64,000 nt of DNA from Xestospongia bergquistia (lineage: Eukaryota > Porifera > Demospongiae > Haplosclerida > Petrosiidae), in NCBI GenBank assembly GCA_963965975.1, contig OZ014415.1:8595057-8659056 (forward strand), given 5' to 3'. Both the position numbers and the translations under genes were made by a program. The notes under the pieces were generated by a model, which was not told the DNA's origin, ran no database searches, and worked only from the letters and a program-made list of their open reading frames with translations. Positions 1 through 13,926 of the stretch are shown here, one piece after another; within the stretch, counting starts at the first letter, position 1, and every line of letters starts with the position of its first letter.

Positions 1-1861
1 AAATGAATGAACAGATACCGTTTATTAGGAGGACCTTGTTTTTCCCAGCTGTCACTAATGGTCGTATCTAGAACCTCATAAAGAGATTTATATTTATCTT
101 CCTATTAGAGAATGTAATATATTAATAGAATGAAGTATTTATTTACCAGTAAAAAGTTTGGCAACTCAATCTGAGACTCGTTCTCAAAATGCTCCCGTAT
201 TTGAGTCTGTATTCCCACGTCCAAATACAAGGGGTTTACCCATTCACACAACACCTCTAACTAACTAACTAAATAATACAACTTGTTAGTCTTGTTTTGC
301 TAACTGGTAAATCCACTGGCTGTGAAGCAGTAGGTAGAGTCTCCTTATAAGGAGATGGGCGTGGCACAGGTGGACCATGGAACCACCCATTAATAGACAA
401 TCGCACTTTATCAACAGACAAGATCTCAGAGACCTAATAATAAATAATAGCATATGTTTAGTGGATATCTCGTAGCATATATTGAGGATACATCCTCTAT
501 ATTCGGAACACTTGTTCTAGTCCCATTCTAACACTTAGGTATTATTTGATCTCTCTATATTGAGGATTGGGGACACTTAGGACAGTGTTTAAAGTGCTCC
601 TGTAGAGAGTAGGTAACTAAGAGAAACCTGATGAAAGGAGACAGGGTTAACTTCAAAGAAAGCAAAAGAATTCCATTGTGGTATTATTGACTGAGCAATA
701 TCACTTGGTTGTCCATGATCTAACAGACACAAGTACTAAATAGTTCATGAAATAAATCTTACCATCAGTATTATAGAGATCCAATGTCCCTAAATAAAAT
801 ATAATATTACTTTATTTATACATGAGATCGATATGTCTACCTCCATCTTCATGACTCCATGTTGGATCAGTAAGATAATATATAAAAGCAACACGTCTTC
901 CTTCTAGTTCATCATCATGACAAAGTAAAGTGTCTAAAGAAACAACATATATAATTTATAAGGCAGTCTCATTCTTATATTTTCATTCCAAGGTGGTTTA
1001 GAAATGAGACTGTAGCAATGTAATTATGCAGTCTCATTCGTACAATTTCATTCTAAATTGTTTAGGAATAAGATTGCATATAACTCTACTATTATTTATC
1101 ACAGTCTCATTCCTATATCCTTTTATTCTAAAATGGTTTTGGAATGAGGCTGCTACATACCTGCATATTCATACTTTGAACAAGTCATATCGATACATTC
1201 TGACAAATCAATTCCAGTTAATTCTCGTAACCATGGCAACACATCATTATAGAGTAAGTCTCTATTATTATTATAACAAAATTAATTGATAATAAACTTA
1301 CCTAAATTGAGTGATGTATTGTGATTTAGCGTCTTTTAGATCATGTGACTAAAAATAACAACTAATATTAATGATGTCATGATGATGTCATCACCTGCTT
1401 AAATTGATAAAGATCATTATTTTTATCAAAAAATTTTAACTTCATCAGTGCATTTTTTAACTCCCCGAGATAACCACGCTCCTTTTTTGATAAACCTGAA
1501 TCAGTGGCTTCACTTTCATGAACAGACTTATTAAAAGAGGTTTCCTTTATAAAGTCTTGCAACATACAACAAAGATAGGGTTTTGAGAACAGCTGCACTG
1601 AATCTAAAAAAAGAGCATATGCATTAACAATATTATAAATGAACATATTATAGAAGTCTTTACAAATATATGTATTGATATTTAAAATTATATGGGATGT
1701 GGCATTAACATACCTGTTACACTGTGTTGTCCTTGATTCCTAGAAATTGGTAAAAAAAAAAAAAGGAGAGAGAGAGAGAGAGAGTAATGTAATTTGACCA
1801 CGCCCACCCACGTGGCATCCTCACTTCCAAGCACTTTGCAGTTGTGAAAAGAGTTGAGCAT
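1..1861 (-). CDS. OGFOD1: OGFOD1-like prolyl 3-hydroxylase (partial, 3' end beyond window)
   Basis: This is a 2-oxoglutarate/Fe(II) dioxygenase of the OGFOD1/Tpa1 family, which hydroxylates a proline of ribosomal protein uS12 (RPS23) and affects translation accuracy. At least eleven minus-strand exons join: about 1812-1861, 1714-1739, 1395-1603, 1302-1334, 1161-1259, 841-933, 763-789, 628-719, 305-433, 147-254 and 1-101. Conserved blocks seen are [28 protein letters not shown] (with the iron-binding HxD), [45 protein letters not shown] and the C-terminal-domain segments EWVNPLYLD and [10 protein letters not shown]. The first ATG at 1861 is a best guess, because a CT-rich acceptor tract follows exon 1. 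The end of the second dioxygenase-like domain is off the left edge. It is divergent from LSM4, about 180 bp away. Confidence 0.9.
945..1160. repeat. three GTCTCATTC inverted-repeat units in an OGFOD1 intron
   Basis: Three consecutive units of about 50-60 bp each begin with a form of CAGTCTCATTC and end with its imperfect complement (for example GAAATGAGACTG and GGAATGAGGCTG), so each can fold as a hairpin. The same word recurs in introns of GAK and RAD17. This looks like a short dispersed inverted-repeat family rather than coding sequence. Confidence 0.6.
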
Positions 1862-2041
1862 TTCTGTCAAAATAGTTTGAATTTAATTCTAGTTTTGTTT
1901 CTGGTTTTATCTTTTTTGAAGTTTGATCTCCATTTTGAACCATAAGTCTTTTGGTCATTGCTTACTCCGTAACTCGCATAAATCTAAAATCTAAGCTAGT
2001 ATTCTGCCGTCGACCTCCGTATACTACGTTAACAAAACAAG
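1862..2041. promoter_or_regulatory. bidirectional promoter region OGFOD1 / LSM4
   Basis: About 180 bp separate the two start codons, which face away from each other, so both promoters and 5' UTRs must lie here or overlap. No clear TATA box was seen in either direction. The call rests on gene orientation only. Confidence 0.6.
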
Positions 2042-5000
2042 ATGGTGAGTGTGTTTTATCAATATTATTTATTTTTTTAATTTTTTATTTAATTAGTTAC
2101 CATTGTCATTATTAAAGGCAGCTCAGGACAATCCAATGGTAATTACGTAAATGTAATACAGGGGTAAGACAGGATTAATTTATTAAATTGGCGACATAAA
2201 ATTAATTGGACCTATAATTATGTCATCAGCAGCATTCACTGCTAATCTTATCATATGATTACATTAATAAACGAATTACTATGCCCTAAATATAATGTTA
2301 CTATAAATAGTAACATGAACAATTAATTATATAACAAGTTATGTAAGAAGCAACCTACCTTTATTCTAAAGGTACTATTGTCATATTTTTAATTGTTTAG
2401 TACAATTGTTACTGATAAAATTATTGGTAGTCTTAATAGTTTAAATGGGTATTATAATGGGGAGCTGGATGGCCATGTGATTGTGGTTGGTAATGTAGAT
2501 AGTAACTATGGTGATAAGTACAGTGATTAGTAGTTGACCTATGTGGTTATAAAGTAACTCCCATATCACATGTGGGATATATATACCCATTATCATGTGA
2601 TATGAATGTGAATGGAAATTAAAGGACATCCTCATTAATTGATTTAGATCGGTACAAAATATTTAACCCCTAAGTATTCTACTGTGAGGCACCCATATAT
2701 ATGTAGAGAGAGATATCTATTGTATTGTCTATTGGCAAATACTAAGTTTATTCTTATTCTTTGCAGCTGGTAGAATTAAAAAATGGTGAGACATACAATG
2801 GCCATTTGGTTAGTTGTGATAACTGGATGAATATACAATTAAAGGAGGTCATTTGTACATCACGGGTATGTAGTTCTGACCACACCCACCTTGTTAATGA
2901 TTACTTTGTTGTGATTTTAGGATGGAGACAAATTTTGGAAAATGCCTGAGTGCTTTATACGAGGGAGTATGATAAAATATTTAAGAATTCCTGATGAGGT
3001 ATTATATGATATCCATTTTATGCTCTACAAATCAATTCACTCAAACTGTTTGTTCATTAATACCACATGCACAGTTGCACACTCATATATTGAATTATGT
3101 CTTGAAGTCCAAATTAAGTTGATTTCCAAAGAGAGAAACCCCTTCGTTTTCCTTTGACTCTCTCTACATAGGTAATTGATAAAGTCAAGGAAGAAGCCTT
3201 TAAACCAAGACCCAAAGCTGGTACGTCATAACATGACACAAACACTTAAGGACAAACATGTTTGATTAATTCTATAACTATGTTAAAAATTATTATGCAT
3301 GTCATTACTATAGTGACCATATGTTATTACCATCAGGTGGTGGTGGTGGTGGTGGTGCTAGAAGAGGAGGCAGACCAGGTACAGTTGATATTAATGGACA
3401 GCTGCTGGTTTGGTTTAATACATATATATTATATTATATTTCATATGTACTATTGTGTATTGAGGTCTCTACAATATGGAGTTGTTTTGATGGTCACTGT
3501 GGTCATAGTAACCACATCTAAGCATTATAAGGGATTTAACTTGCCAAAAGCTACTCTCTTTGAACCAAGCAATATCTAAATGATAATGTTTCATTAAAAG
3601 GACAGTCATGCTTTTTTGGAGTTGTTTTTCAAGCATGGTGTCTATCTCTATAGCCATTGAAGTGGCCAGTATGCTGAAAGTTGAGTGGGCTCTTCCACCT
3701 GAACTTTTAAGAATTGTAATGACCACCTTGTTTTGATGTGTTAGAAAATAAAAAACACAAGTTACTATAGCAACAAATACATAGTCTTTACACATCTCTG
3801 TAGTAAATTTATTGAAATAGACTTAATGATATCTCAGTAATTATAACTTCCTACTAGCTGGGATGGTATGGATAACATTAGTAATTGTTGAGCAATAACA
3901 GTCTCTAACTTGTACAGTGGGAGGAATTGTAGTTGTAATAAATGAGACAACTATTGATATAAAACATTTTTGTGGTTTAAACTTTTACGCAAACACAGAT
4001 GTCAATTAGAGCTGTTTTCAATAAGTTTTCATTCAAATCTTATGAAGTTTTCATTCAAATCTTATGAAGTTTTCATTAAAGTATTAATAAACTATTAGTA
4101 ATAACTAACATTTGGTTAATATGCAATAATTGTTTGTAATATAAGAACATTGGAAAATAATTACTTCAAAAGCAATGAAGAGACAATGAACTAACTATCG
4201 CTAACAACAAATAAAAAGCGATCTTATGTAGTAACCTCTTTGACCAATCAAAACACAAATTACCTATTTAATTACATTCATTAGTGTAACAGTTAATAAA
4301 CTAGTCCTCTTATCATCCCACATTGTGCTACGTGACACTTCAAACTTGTTTATGCTCAACTATTTTGTCGCCATGCCAACAAACACAAACTGCATCCAAC
4401 ATTTCCATACTTACATGCTTCACACAGTCAATAATAACATGTGTTTAATATAACACATTCTATAACTATTCATAGTTATAGCTGTTAATTATATTCAATG
4501 TGCAAGAAACATCTCTGTAATGGACACCTCAATACTTGCATGCTTCTTCCAAGGCTATGGGCTCCTGCTATCAATGATATTAATATCCTATATAGATTTT
4601 TAATTAACCACTGAAATGAGGAAGTCCTATAATCATATTAGTTAAGTTGCATTATTAAAATGTTTTTATAAGCAGCTGCAAACAACGTCACATAGCAAGC
4701 CTTTACAATACTTGTCCTTCAATGGACACTCTTTATTAAGAATTTATGATTAATGCCAATATTTTTAAAACACTTGTTCTTTGATTGTTTGAAGTTGTGG
4801 ACATCATTTAAGTATGTTTAATTGGTTTCCAAGGTGTGGTAGGGGTAATAAATTGTTATATGGACAGCTGTGTGTATGTGTGTATAATGTGTTCTCACAC
4901 CTTGGTATTTCCAGCTGTAATTTGTAAGTGTTATAATAATTATATTATTGAGGAGAATAACAAATGTAATATTTTACATATGACTTTGTTAAAATATATG

Positions 5001-5695
5001 TTCATACATAATATTATTACTATATTATTGTTTGTGTTACTCAATATCTTTTGTTTTAATATTTCTCATGTTCCATTTATTGTACTTGTTAACTAATTCC
5101 AAAAGAAACTATTTATAATATAACAAATATTATAATATGAGAGAAAATATGTACAGGTCTGTGTCATTGTGTCTCATGTCTTTGGTGACCACAATCTTTT
5201 ATGCTATTAATTCTTATATCTAAAACAAAAGTCTACTTCCTAACTAGTACAATCCTCATTCCCAAACCATCAATCCTCATTCCTAAACCAATGCCCTGTA
5301 ATCTATTACATGTGTATTTCTTGTCCACCTGTTATTCATAAGGTACGCGGAATATGGATTAATAATTAACACACCAACACATTGACAGACATGTCTGATA
5401 AGTTACCATGACGATACCATAGGTACTTTGCTGTTTGAGGGAGTGAGAAATACCTGACGTAATTATGTCAAAATGTTATTTGAGATGCTGTTAATAGTTA
5501 TATATGTCCATCTCTTAATATAAATTAGATATTTTGATAGTTTTGTTTTCATTAACTCTTTCTAAATATTTATGTTTTTGTTCTCAAGAATTTAATTAAT
5601 AAATTGTTTTCATTGTTTTGTCTCTCCTGGCAGGTGTTCCAAGAGGACGTGGTGGAAAACCAGGCGGAGGACGAGGGGGTGGAGCTAAGAAATGA
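2042..5695 (+). CDS. LSM4: U6 snRNA-associated Sm-like protein LSm4
   Basis: LSm4 is a subunit of the LSm1-7 ring (cytoplasmic mRNA decapping) and the LSm2-8 ring (nuclear U6 snRNA binding). Seven exons join: 2042-2044 (the ATG alone), 2097-2138, 2767-2865, 2921-2998, 3172-3220, 3337-3378 and 5634-5695, giving 124 residues. The Sm1 block [20 protein letters not shown] and the Sm2 region [15 protein letters not shown] are nearly identical to animal LSm4. They are followed by an RG/GGG-rich tail ([14 protein letters not shown], then [18 protein letters not shown]), shorter than in vertebrates (human about 139 residues). The last intron is about 2.26 kb, far longer than the others. A probable polyadenylation signal (AATAAA) lies near 5996. 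Confidence 0.97.
3379..5633 (+). other. long last intron of LSM4 (2.26 kb)
   Basis: This non-coding interval is bounded by a GT donor after the first glycine/arginine exon and a TCTCTCCTGGCAG acceptor. It has low GC and no convincing exon. It contains a short direct repeat at about 4025-4080 (units of about 22 bp around GTTTTCATTCAAATC) and a two-fold repeat of AATCCTCATTCC near 5250-5290. The open frames inside are short and repetitive and were not called. Confidence 0.6.
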
Positions 5696-6298
5696 GATAT
5701 CATCATCACATAAACACTTTTGTTCTTTATCAAATTCTATTTCTACTTTCTATTAATATAACAATATTCTATTGTACAGTTACAATTAGACAAGAGAAAT
5801 GATACATTTAATTAATGATTATTTAATACAATAATATATTAGACCTATATATCTTTAGCATCAACTCTTTATCACTACACACAATATATAGAGAGAGTCA
5901 TAAGCTTTTCTCAATATATTATTGCATACTGTCAATAGTCTCCTCTTATTATAGACTTATTGGCTGTGATCTATTGTTATAATTGATAATTTACCAATAA
6001 AATTAATTTATAGATCAAATTACATTGCCACCTCATTGCATTAGATAGGATTCTTTGTTGAAAATATTTTTGTAAGAAGCCAAATTAGATGTGTTGTACA
6101 AAGTGTATTATAAAAGAAATCATAACTCGAGTTAGTCAAGTTAACTGTTTTGGAGGCTGAGAGAAGCAGGCTTTATCTGAAGTACATTTATAACCATAAG
6201 CATAAGTTAGTTTTTATCTATTTTTTGTATAATATATGTGCTAATTTGCAACTTAATCTTGATGTTTTCATTTTAGAGTGTTAAGAATATCTAACGGA
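5696..6298. other. LSM4 3' region and TIKI upstream region
   Basis: This AT-rich spacer holds the LSM4 3' UTR. A probable 3' splice site (TTCATTTTAG at about 6276) lies just before the TIKI start codon, suggesting the TIKI 5' UTR is split by an intron. Nothing else was recognised. Confidence 0.5.
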
Positions 6299-7555
6299 AT
6301 GTCACGACACTTACAAGTCTCTTTGACGTGCTGCTCTTTGCTGCTTGTCCTACAACTTTCTTCCTGTGCCAATGACTGCAAAAAACAAGTAAGAAAAAAT
6401 TGAACTTATAGGTGTAAAATTCTGCAGCATTTTGCAGTTATGATCATGACCATTCCTTTATTTTTCTGCTAGAATTCATATTTGTGGAGAATAGAAACTA
6501 CTCCTCCAATCTATCTGTTTGGAACAATGCATGTTCCTTACAACAAGATGTGGCAAAAAATTCCTAATAATGTTAAAGCAGTTTTCAGCAATGCAAGCAA
6601 TCTTGGTTTAGAGCTTCAGTTGAGTGACTCTAATACATTAAAGGATTTAGCACACTGTCGGTATTTACCTAAAGGAGTATATGTTAATGAAGTACTCCCA
6701 CAAGATCTTTACTTGCGAATCGTTCGGTATCTCCTCAATATCCAAACATTGTTTCCAAGTTGGTTAGCTGGAAAAAGTGGAACGGTCAATGGTTTTGTCA
6801 AAATTCAGAGCAATCAACTGTTTTCAGCTATGATCTCTAACTGGAAAAGACAACGGCCAATATGGCTACTCCTTCTTCTAAGCTCACTTTCAAGAGAAAC
6901 AGTCCAAAATAGAATGACTCCATTATTAGATGTTTTTCTTGATAATGCTGCACAAGGTATGGGGAAAGATGTTAAACCTTTAGAAAATTTCAAGGAACAC
7001 TGTCGACCTTTCAATAAATTAAACGACACTCAGGTTTGTGATTGAATGGATGGGTTTATTGAATGGATTATTGGATGGACAGATAATGGATGCAGACACA
7101 GTAATATATGATCAAACAAACTTCAATCATTTTCAATAGTTTACAAATTGTTAACTACATATGTTGCCATAGCAACTGTCTGTCATGTTATCCTCTTTTT
7201 GTTGGCCTCTTTTAATGTAAATGGCTAGAGACACTCAGACAGTGTACAAGAACATAATGAAACATGGTACAATGAAATGGAACAAGTCCATGTATCAAGC
7301 ACTCAAAGGAACTCTTATCTTTACATTAATGACTCAATATAGTCAATGATGAGGTTATTATGGTAATATATGTCAGTTTGTAATGAGATTATGACAAGGA
7401 ACTTGTATTATGGTAATGTATGTCAGTTTGTAATGACACCAAGTTTGTGTTGAGAAAAGATGGAAGTATAGGTTATTAATTTGATCAATAATGACATAAT
7501 GTTTTGAATAAGGAAATTAATAAATAGTTTAATTTCATTATGCTTACTTTAATAA

Positions 7556-7588
<33 letters not shown>

Positions 7589-10003
7589 TCAGGTAATTGT
7601 AGCTTTGACAAAGCAATTGGATTATTTAGAATCATTACCAGATGGTCCTATATCAAACACAGACTCTGATATCGCTACCTATCAATGTGGTGACTTCTTG
7701 AGTTTAATTCAATGTACCTCAATACTTCCACTACCAAATCACTCAAAACTACAAAACTTGACAAGTTGGGAGGCTCAGATCCTCACAGATATCAACACTT
7801 CCTTAGAGAAACAAGTCATCTTTCGAAGAAATCGCAGAATAACAAACAAAGTACGAACTCTCTTGAAACAAAAGAGAAACACAACGTACATGTTTGCATT
7901 AGGAGCTGGTGAGCAAAACTTCTATTTTTACTCTTTAAAAATATATTATTTACACTTAAATGGTATAAATGAGGGTTTAGTCAACATAGTTGACACTCTT
8001 ACATGAAACAATCTTTCTAACAAGATTATAGTACAGACTTTGTTGTAGGTGAGGGAAGTGTTTGAGGTTGGAAGTCAAATCATGTTATACAGCTGTTAAA
8101 ATGTAGAGCTGTGTTAACAATTAACACTATTAAATTAATTATATTTCCAGTAAAATTTGAATCTAACAATTTCAAATTTATTGAAGTTGTCATGTGCTCT
8201 GTTATATAACTTTTGTCAATAGCAGCTAGATGGTCATGACTAGTGACATCACAGGATGTAAATAGTATTTTGTTGCCATGGTTACTTGGCTGTTTTGTTT
8301 AACTATGAACCATAATAAGTTTTAGTAACTGACTAACAATGTGTTAGGTATTTATAACTTGCGTTAGACTGTCGTCTACCCTTATCCATTCATCCATTTG
8401 TCTGTCCATCTCATATATCCATTCTTTCCATGGTATATCACACTATCTATCTGTTTATCCATTCTACAGGTCATTTACTCGGTAAAAAGAGTATCATCCA
8501 TAGACTGCAAAAAAGAGGCTACACTGTGACATTGATACCAGCTACTCAAGATATTGAAGGGTAAGTTATCACATGATAATTATATTACTATGAAACGTGA
8601 CACAAATTTAATAATGTCTGTCGTCTACCTGTTAATATTATTTGTATATCGGGAATGGACTTATTGTGTAATGGGAAATTCTTAATATGCTGTCTCAGAC
8701 GTCTGATAGGAGCCTTATCAATTAATTTGCATTATCTAATAATCAATTATTCCTTTTTTGGTCAAAATTTTTAACCCCTCCTACATAACTATGCTCATAA
8801 TAATTAGGTTACTATGACAACCCTACAAGTGCATGTATGCATGTGCATATATGTACATGTTTTACTCACAACAAACCTTACAATGTAAACAATGTGGTTC
8901 TATTGTCTTATACATAATGACTTTGTTGCCATGGTGATCTTGTTTGTGAATTGAATGGAATGTTAATATCATAATCAAATTAATACTATTGAAATGTTAT
9001 ATCATGTTCTAATACATTCCATGAACCCTTATAAATGATAGAATAACATTGTTATAGTCTGCTAATGATATATAACCTTATTGTAATTCCATTAATTAAT
9101 ATAATTATGAGTTGGTGCATTAATTACGACAATAAACAATGTCATGTGCCTACAATACCATTTCATGTGACTATAATGGCATTGTAATGTAACAACAATA
9201 TCAATGTCATGTGACAATGATACCAATGTCATGTATCCACAATACCATTTCATGTGACTATAATACCATTGCCAGGTGGCTAATACTCTTGTCATGTGAC
9301 TATAATAGCATTGCCATGTGACTGATACTCTTGTCATATGACTATAATAACATTGTCATGTGACTGATACTCTTGTCATATGACTATAAATAGCATTGTC
9401 ATGTGACCATATTACACTCTCACCATTACAATATAATTTATTCCATTTCAGACCTTCCCTTCCCTCTAATATCATTGCTCTTGGAGATCCATTATCTGTA
9501 CCCAAGATTCTTGTAATCCCTGGCACAGTGGACACACCCACTACAGTCCCACCCACTATGCCCACATTATCACCAAGTACTATATCAAAGATAGTACAGA
9601 AAGTACTTAATAAAACAAACAAAAATATAACAAAGTAAGTATATAATTACATTACATAATTAAAGGGGCATCCTCTCTTTAAAGTGATGTCATACCAGTT
9701 GTTACTATAAATAGTATTAACGTTTTAATTCAGTCGAAACGTAAAGATTACATTCTACTTTGTTACCATAGATACCGAGTAGACTCTGTAGAAGTCTCAC
9801 CTTCTCCCTCACCATCTCCACAACCTAACAGTGAAGGGAACCAATTAATACCAGTCAAAACAAGTACTCGTGGTATCACCATAGCAACAAATATTGAAAG
9901 AGTAGACCAAAACCAAAGAACTGCAAGTTCTTCCGTAAGATGGTCAAGTCAATTAAATATATTAATTATTACTTTATTAATTGTATTTAGTTTTTTATTT
10001 TAA
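6299..10003 (+). CDS. TRABD2: TIKI/TRABD2-family membrane metalloprotease
   Basis: In vertebrates TIKI proteins are membrane-tethered metalloproteases that clip the Wnt N-terminus and block signalling. Six exons join: 6299-6388, 6473-7033, 7593-7908, 8470-8560, 9452-9634 and 9772-10003, giving 490 residues (human TIKI1/2 about 505-517). The protein opens with a hydrophobic signal peptide ending near SSCAND. The first metal motif is in LFGTMHVPYNKMW. It continues with NLGLELQLSD, YLPKGVYVNEVLPQD, the paired block MFALGAGHLLGKKSIIHRL (second GxxH motif, split by an intron) and GYTVTLIPA. A Ser/Thr/Pro-rich stalk follows. The C-terminus is a hydrophobic stretch of about 18 residues ending almost at the stop, which fits a TM or GPI anchor. 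Wnt cleavage itself is inferred from the family. Confidence 0.93.
7555..7592 (+). repeat. CT microsatellite serving as splice-acceptor tract
   Basis: A (CT)n run with two interruptions ends in CTTCAG immediately before TIKI exon 3. It is both a simple repeat and the polypyrimidine tract. Confidence 0.8.
9100..9420. repeat. imperfect minisatellite with TCATGTGAC units in TIKI intron 4
   Basis: Roughly ten diverged units contain CATGTGACTATAATA or CCATGTGACTGATACTC, within the intron 8561-9451. The core TCATGTGAC is also scattered through introns of other genes in the window. Confidence 0.75.
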
Positions 10004-10180
10004 TTAATTAAAATAATTTATAATATTACTATAAGACATGTTATTTACATTTATTTTGTATTATAAACAATAATAAATTAATAATTACAATTAAAATATA
10101 ATAATTATTATTAATTATTAAGAATATGTCACTTTATTATTAATTCATTTATTATGTTGATTTCTATAAACTTGTTTTAA

Positions 10181-12935
<2,755 letters not shown>

Positions 12936-13126
12936 GATATTCAGGGCATGCGAATTACCACGTGGGACTTGTTGTGGGTGTGGTTGCGGGGCAGGGTACG
13001 TAGGCGTGGTTTTGTATGTTGTGGTGGGTGTGCCCTGATCTCTTTTCAGTGCTGATTCATTCACTTGTAGTTTATTTACTGTGTGTACCACTTTTGGTGA
13101 TAGGGTCTGGGAGTTAGACAGTCAAA
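12936..13126. promoter_or_regulatory. bidirectional promoter region FARSA / GAK
   Basis: The interval of 191 bp between divergent start codons is locally richer in GC and contains several CACACCCAC/GTGGGTGTGG words, which resemble Kruppel/Sp-type GT boxes. The regulatory role is inferred from position. Confidence 0.55.
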
Positions 13127-13865
13127 ATGGTGGACTTCTTTCGTTCGGCCATGAGTTATCTTAGTGGAGGTGAAAGTGAGAGTAGTGGAGGAGGAGGACA
13201 TGCTTTTGTGGGACAAATTGTTGACCTGGGAGATGGTATGAAGTTAAAAGTGAAAAAAGTGATTGCCGAAGGTAATCCTGTGTACATATGTACATGTTAT
13301 TGGATTGTTACCATTAGGAGGGTATGGGTTTGTCTTTGTAGCTCAGGATATAGGGAGTGGAATGGACTATGCTCTTAAGGTAACCATAGCAACAAGCCTA
13401 TATGATTAATAATCATTTTATTTGCTTATTAATAGCGTCAAATTGTTCCTTCAGAAAATGTGAAGTTATTAAAACAAGAAATTACTTTTTTAGTAAGTAC
13501 TATAAATTTATTAACATGATTTGATTGTTGCCATAGAAACAACTTAGTGGCCATCCAAACATCATTAATTTCATAGCAGCAGCTGGAGCCCCACCCTCTA
13601 AAGAAAATATTGGCAGTTCTGAATTTTTAATTCTTACAGAATTAATAACCGGTCAGTAAGCCACACCCCTTTGAGATTCAATTATTACTCGTTTTGCACA
13701 GGTGGACAATTAGTGGACGTGGTAAACACCCAACGACTCGCACCTAAACAGGTTTTACGAGTTTTTTATGAAACATGTTTAGCTGTAGCTCATATGCACA
13801 GTCAAACTCCGCCCATTATTCATCGTGATCTCAAGGTACATACATACCCATGTATTTTTCTATCA

Positions 13866-13926
<61 letters not shown>

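Noticed and set aside
4836..5096. 86-codon ORF inside the LSM4 intron
   Set aside because: Low-complexity AT-rich frame with no recognisable domain, within an intron fixed by good splice sites on both sides.
9092..9622. Minus-strand ORFs rich in HMTRV/WQCYYS
   Set aside because: They arise from the ATGTGACTATAATA minisatellite and from the antisense of TIKI exon 5.
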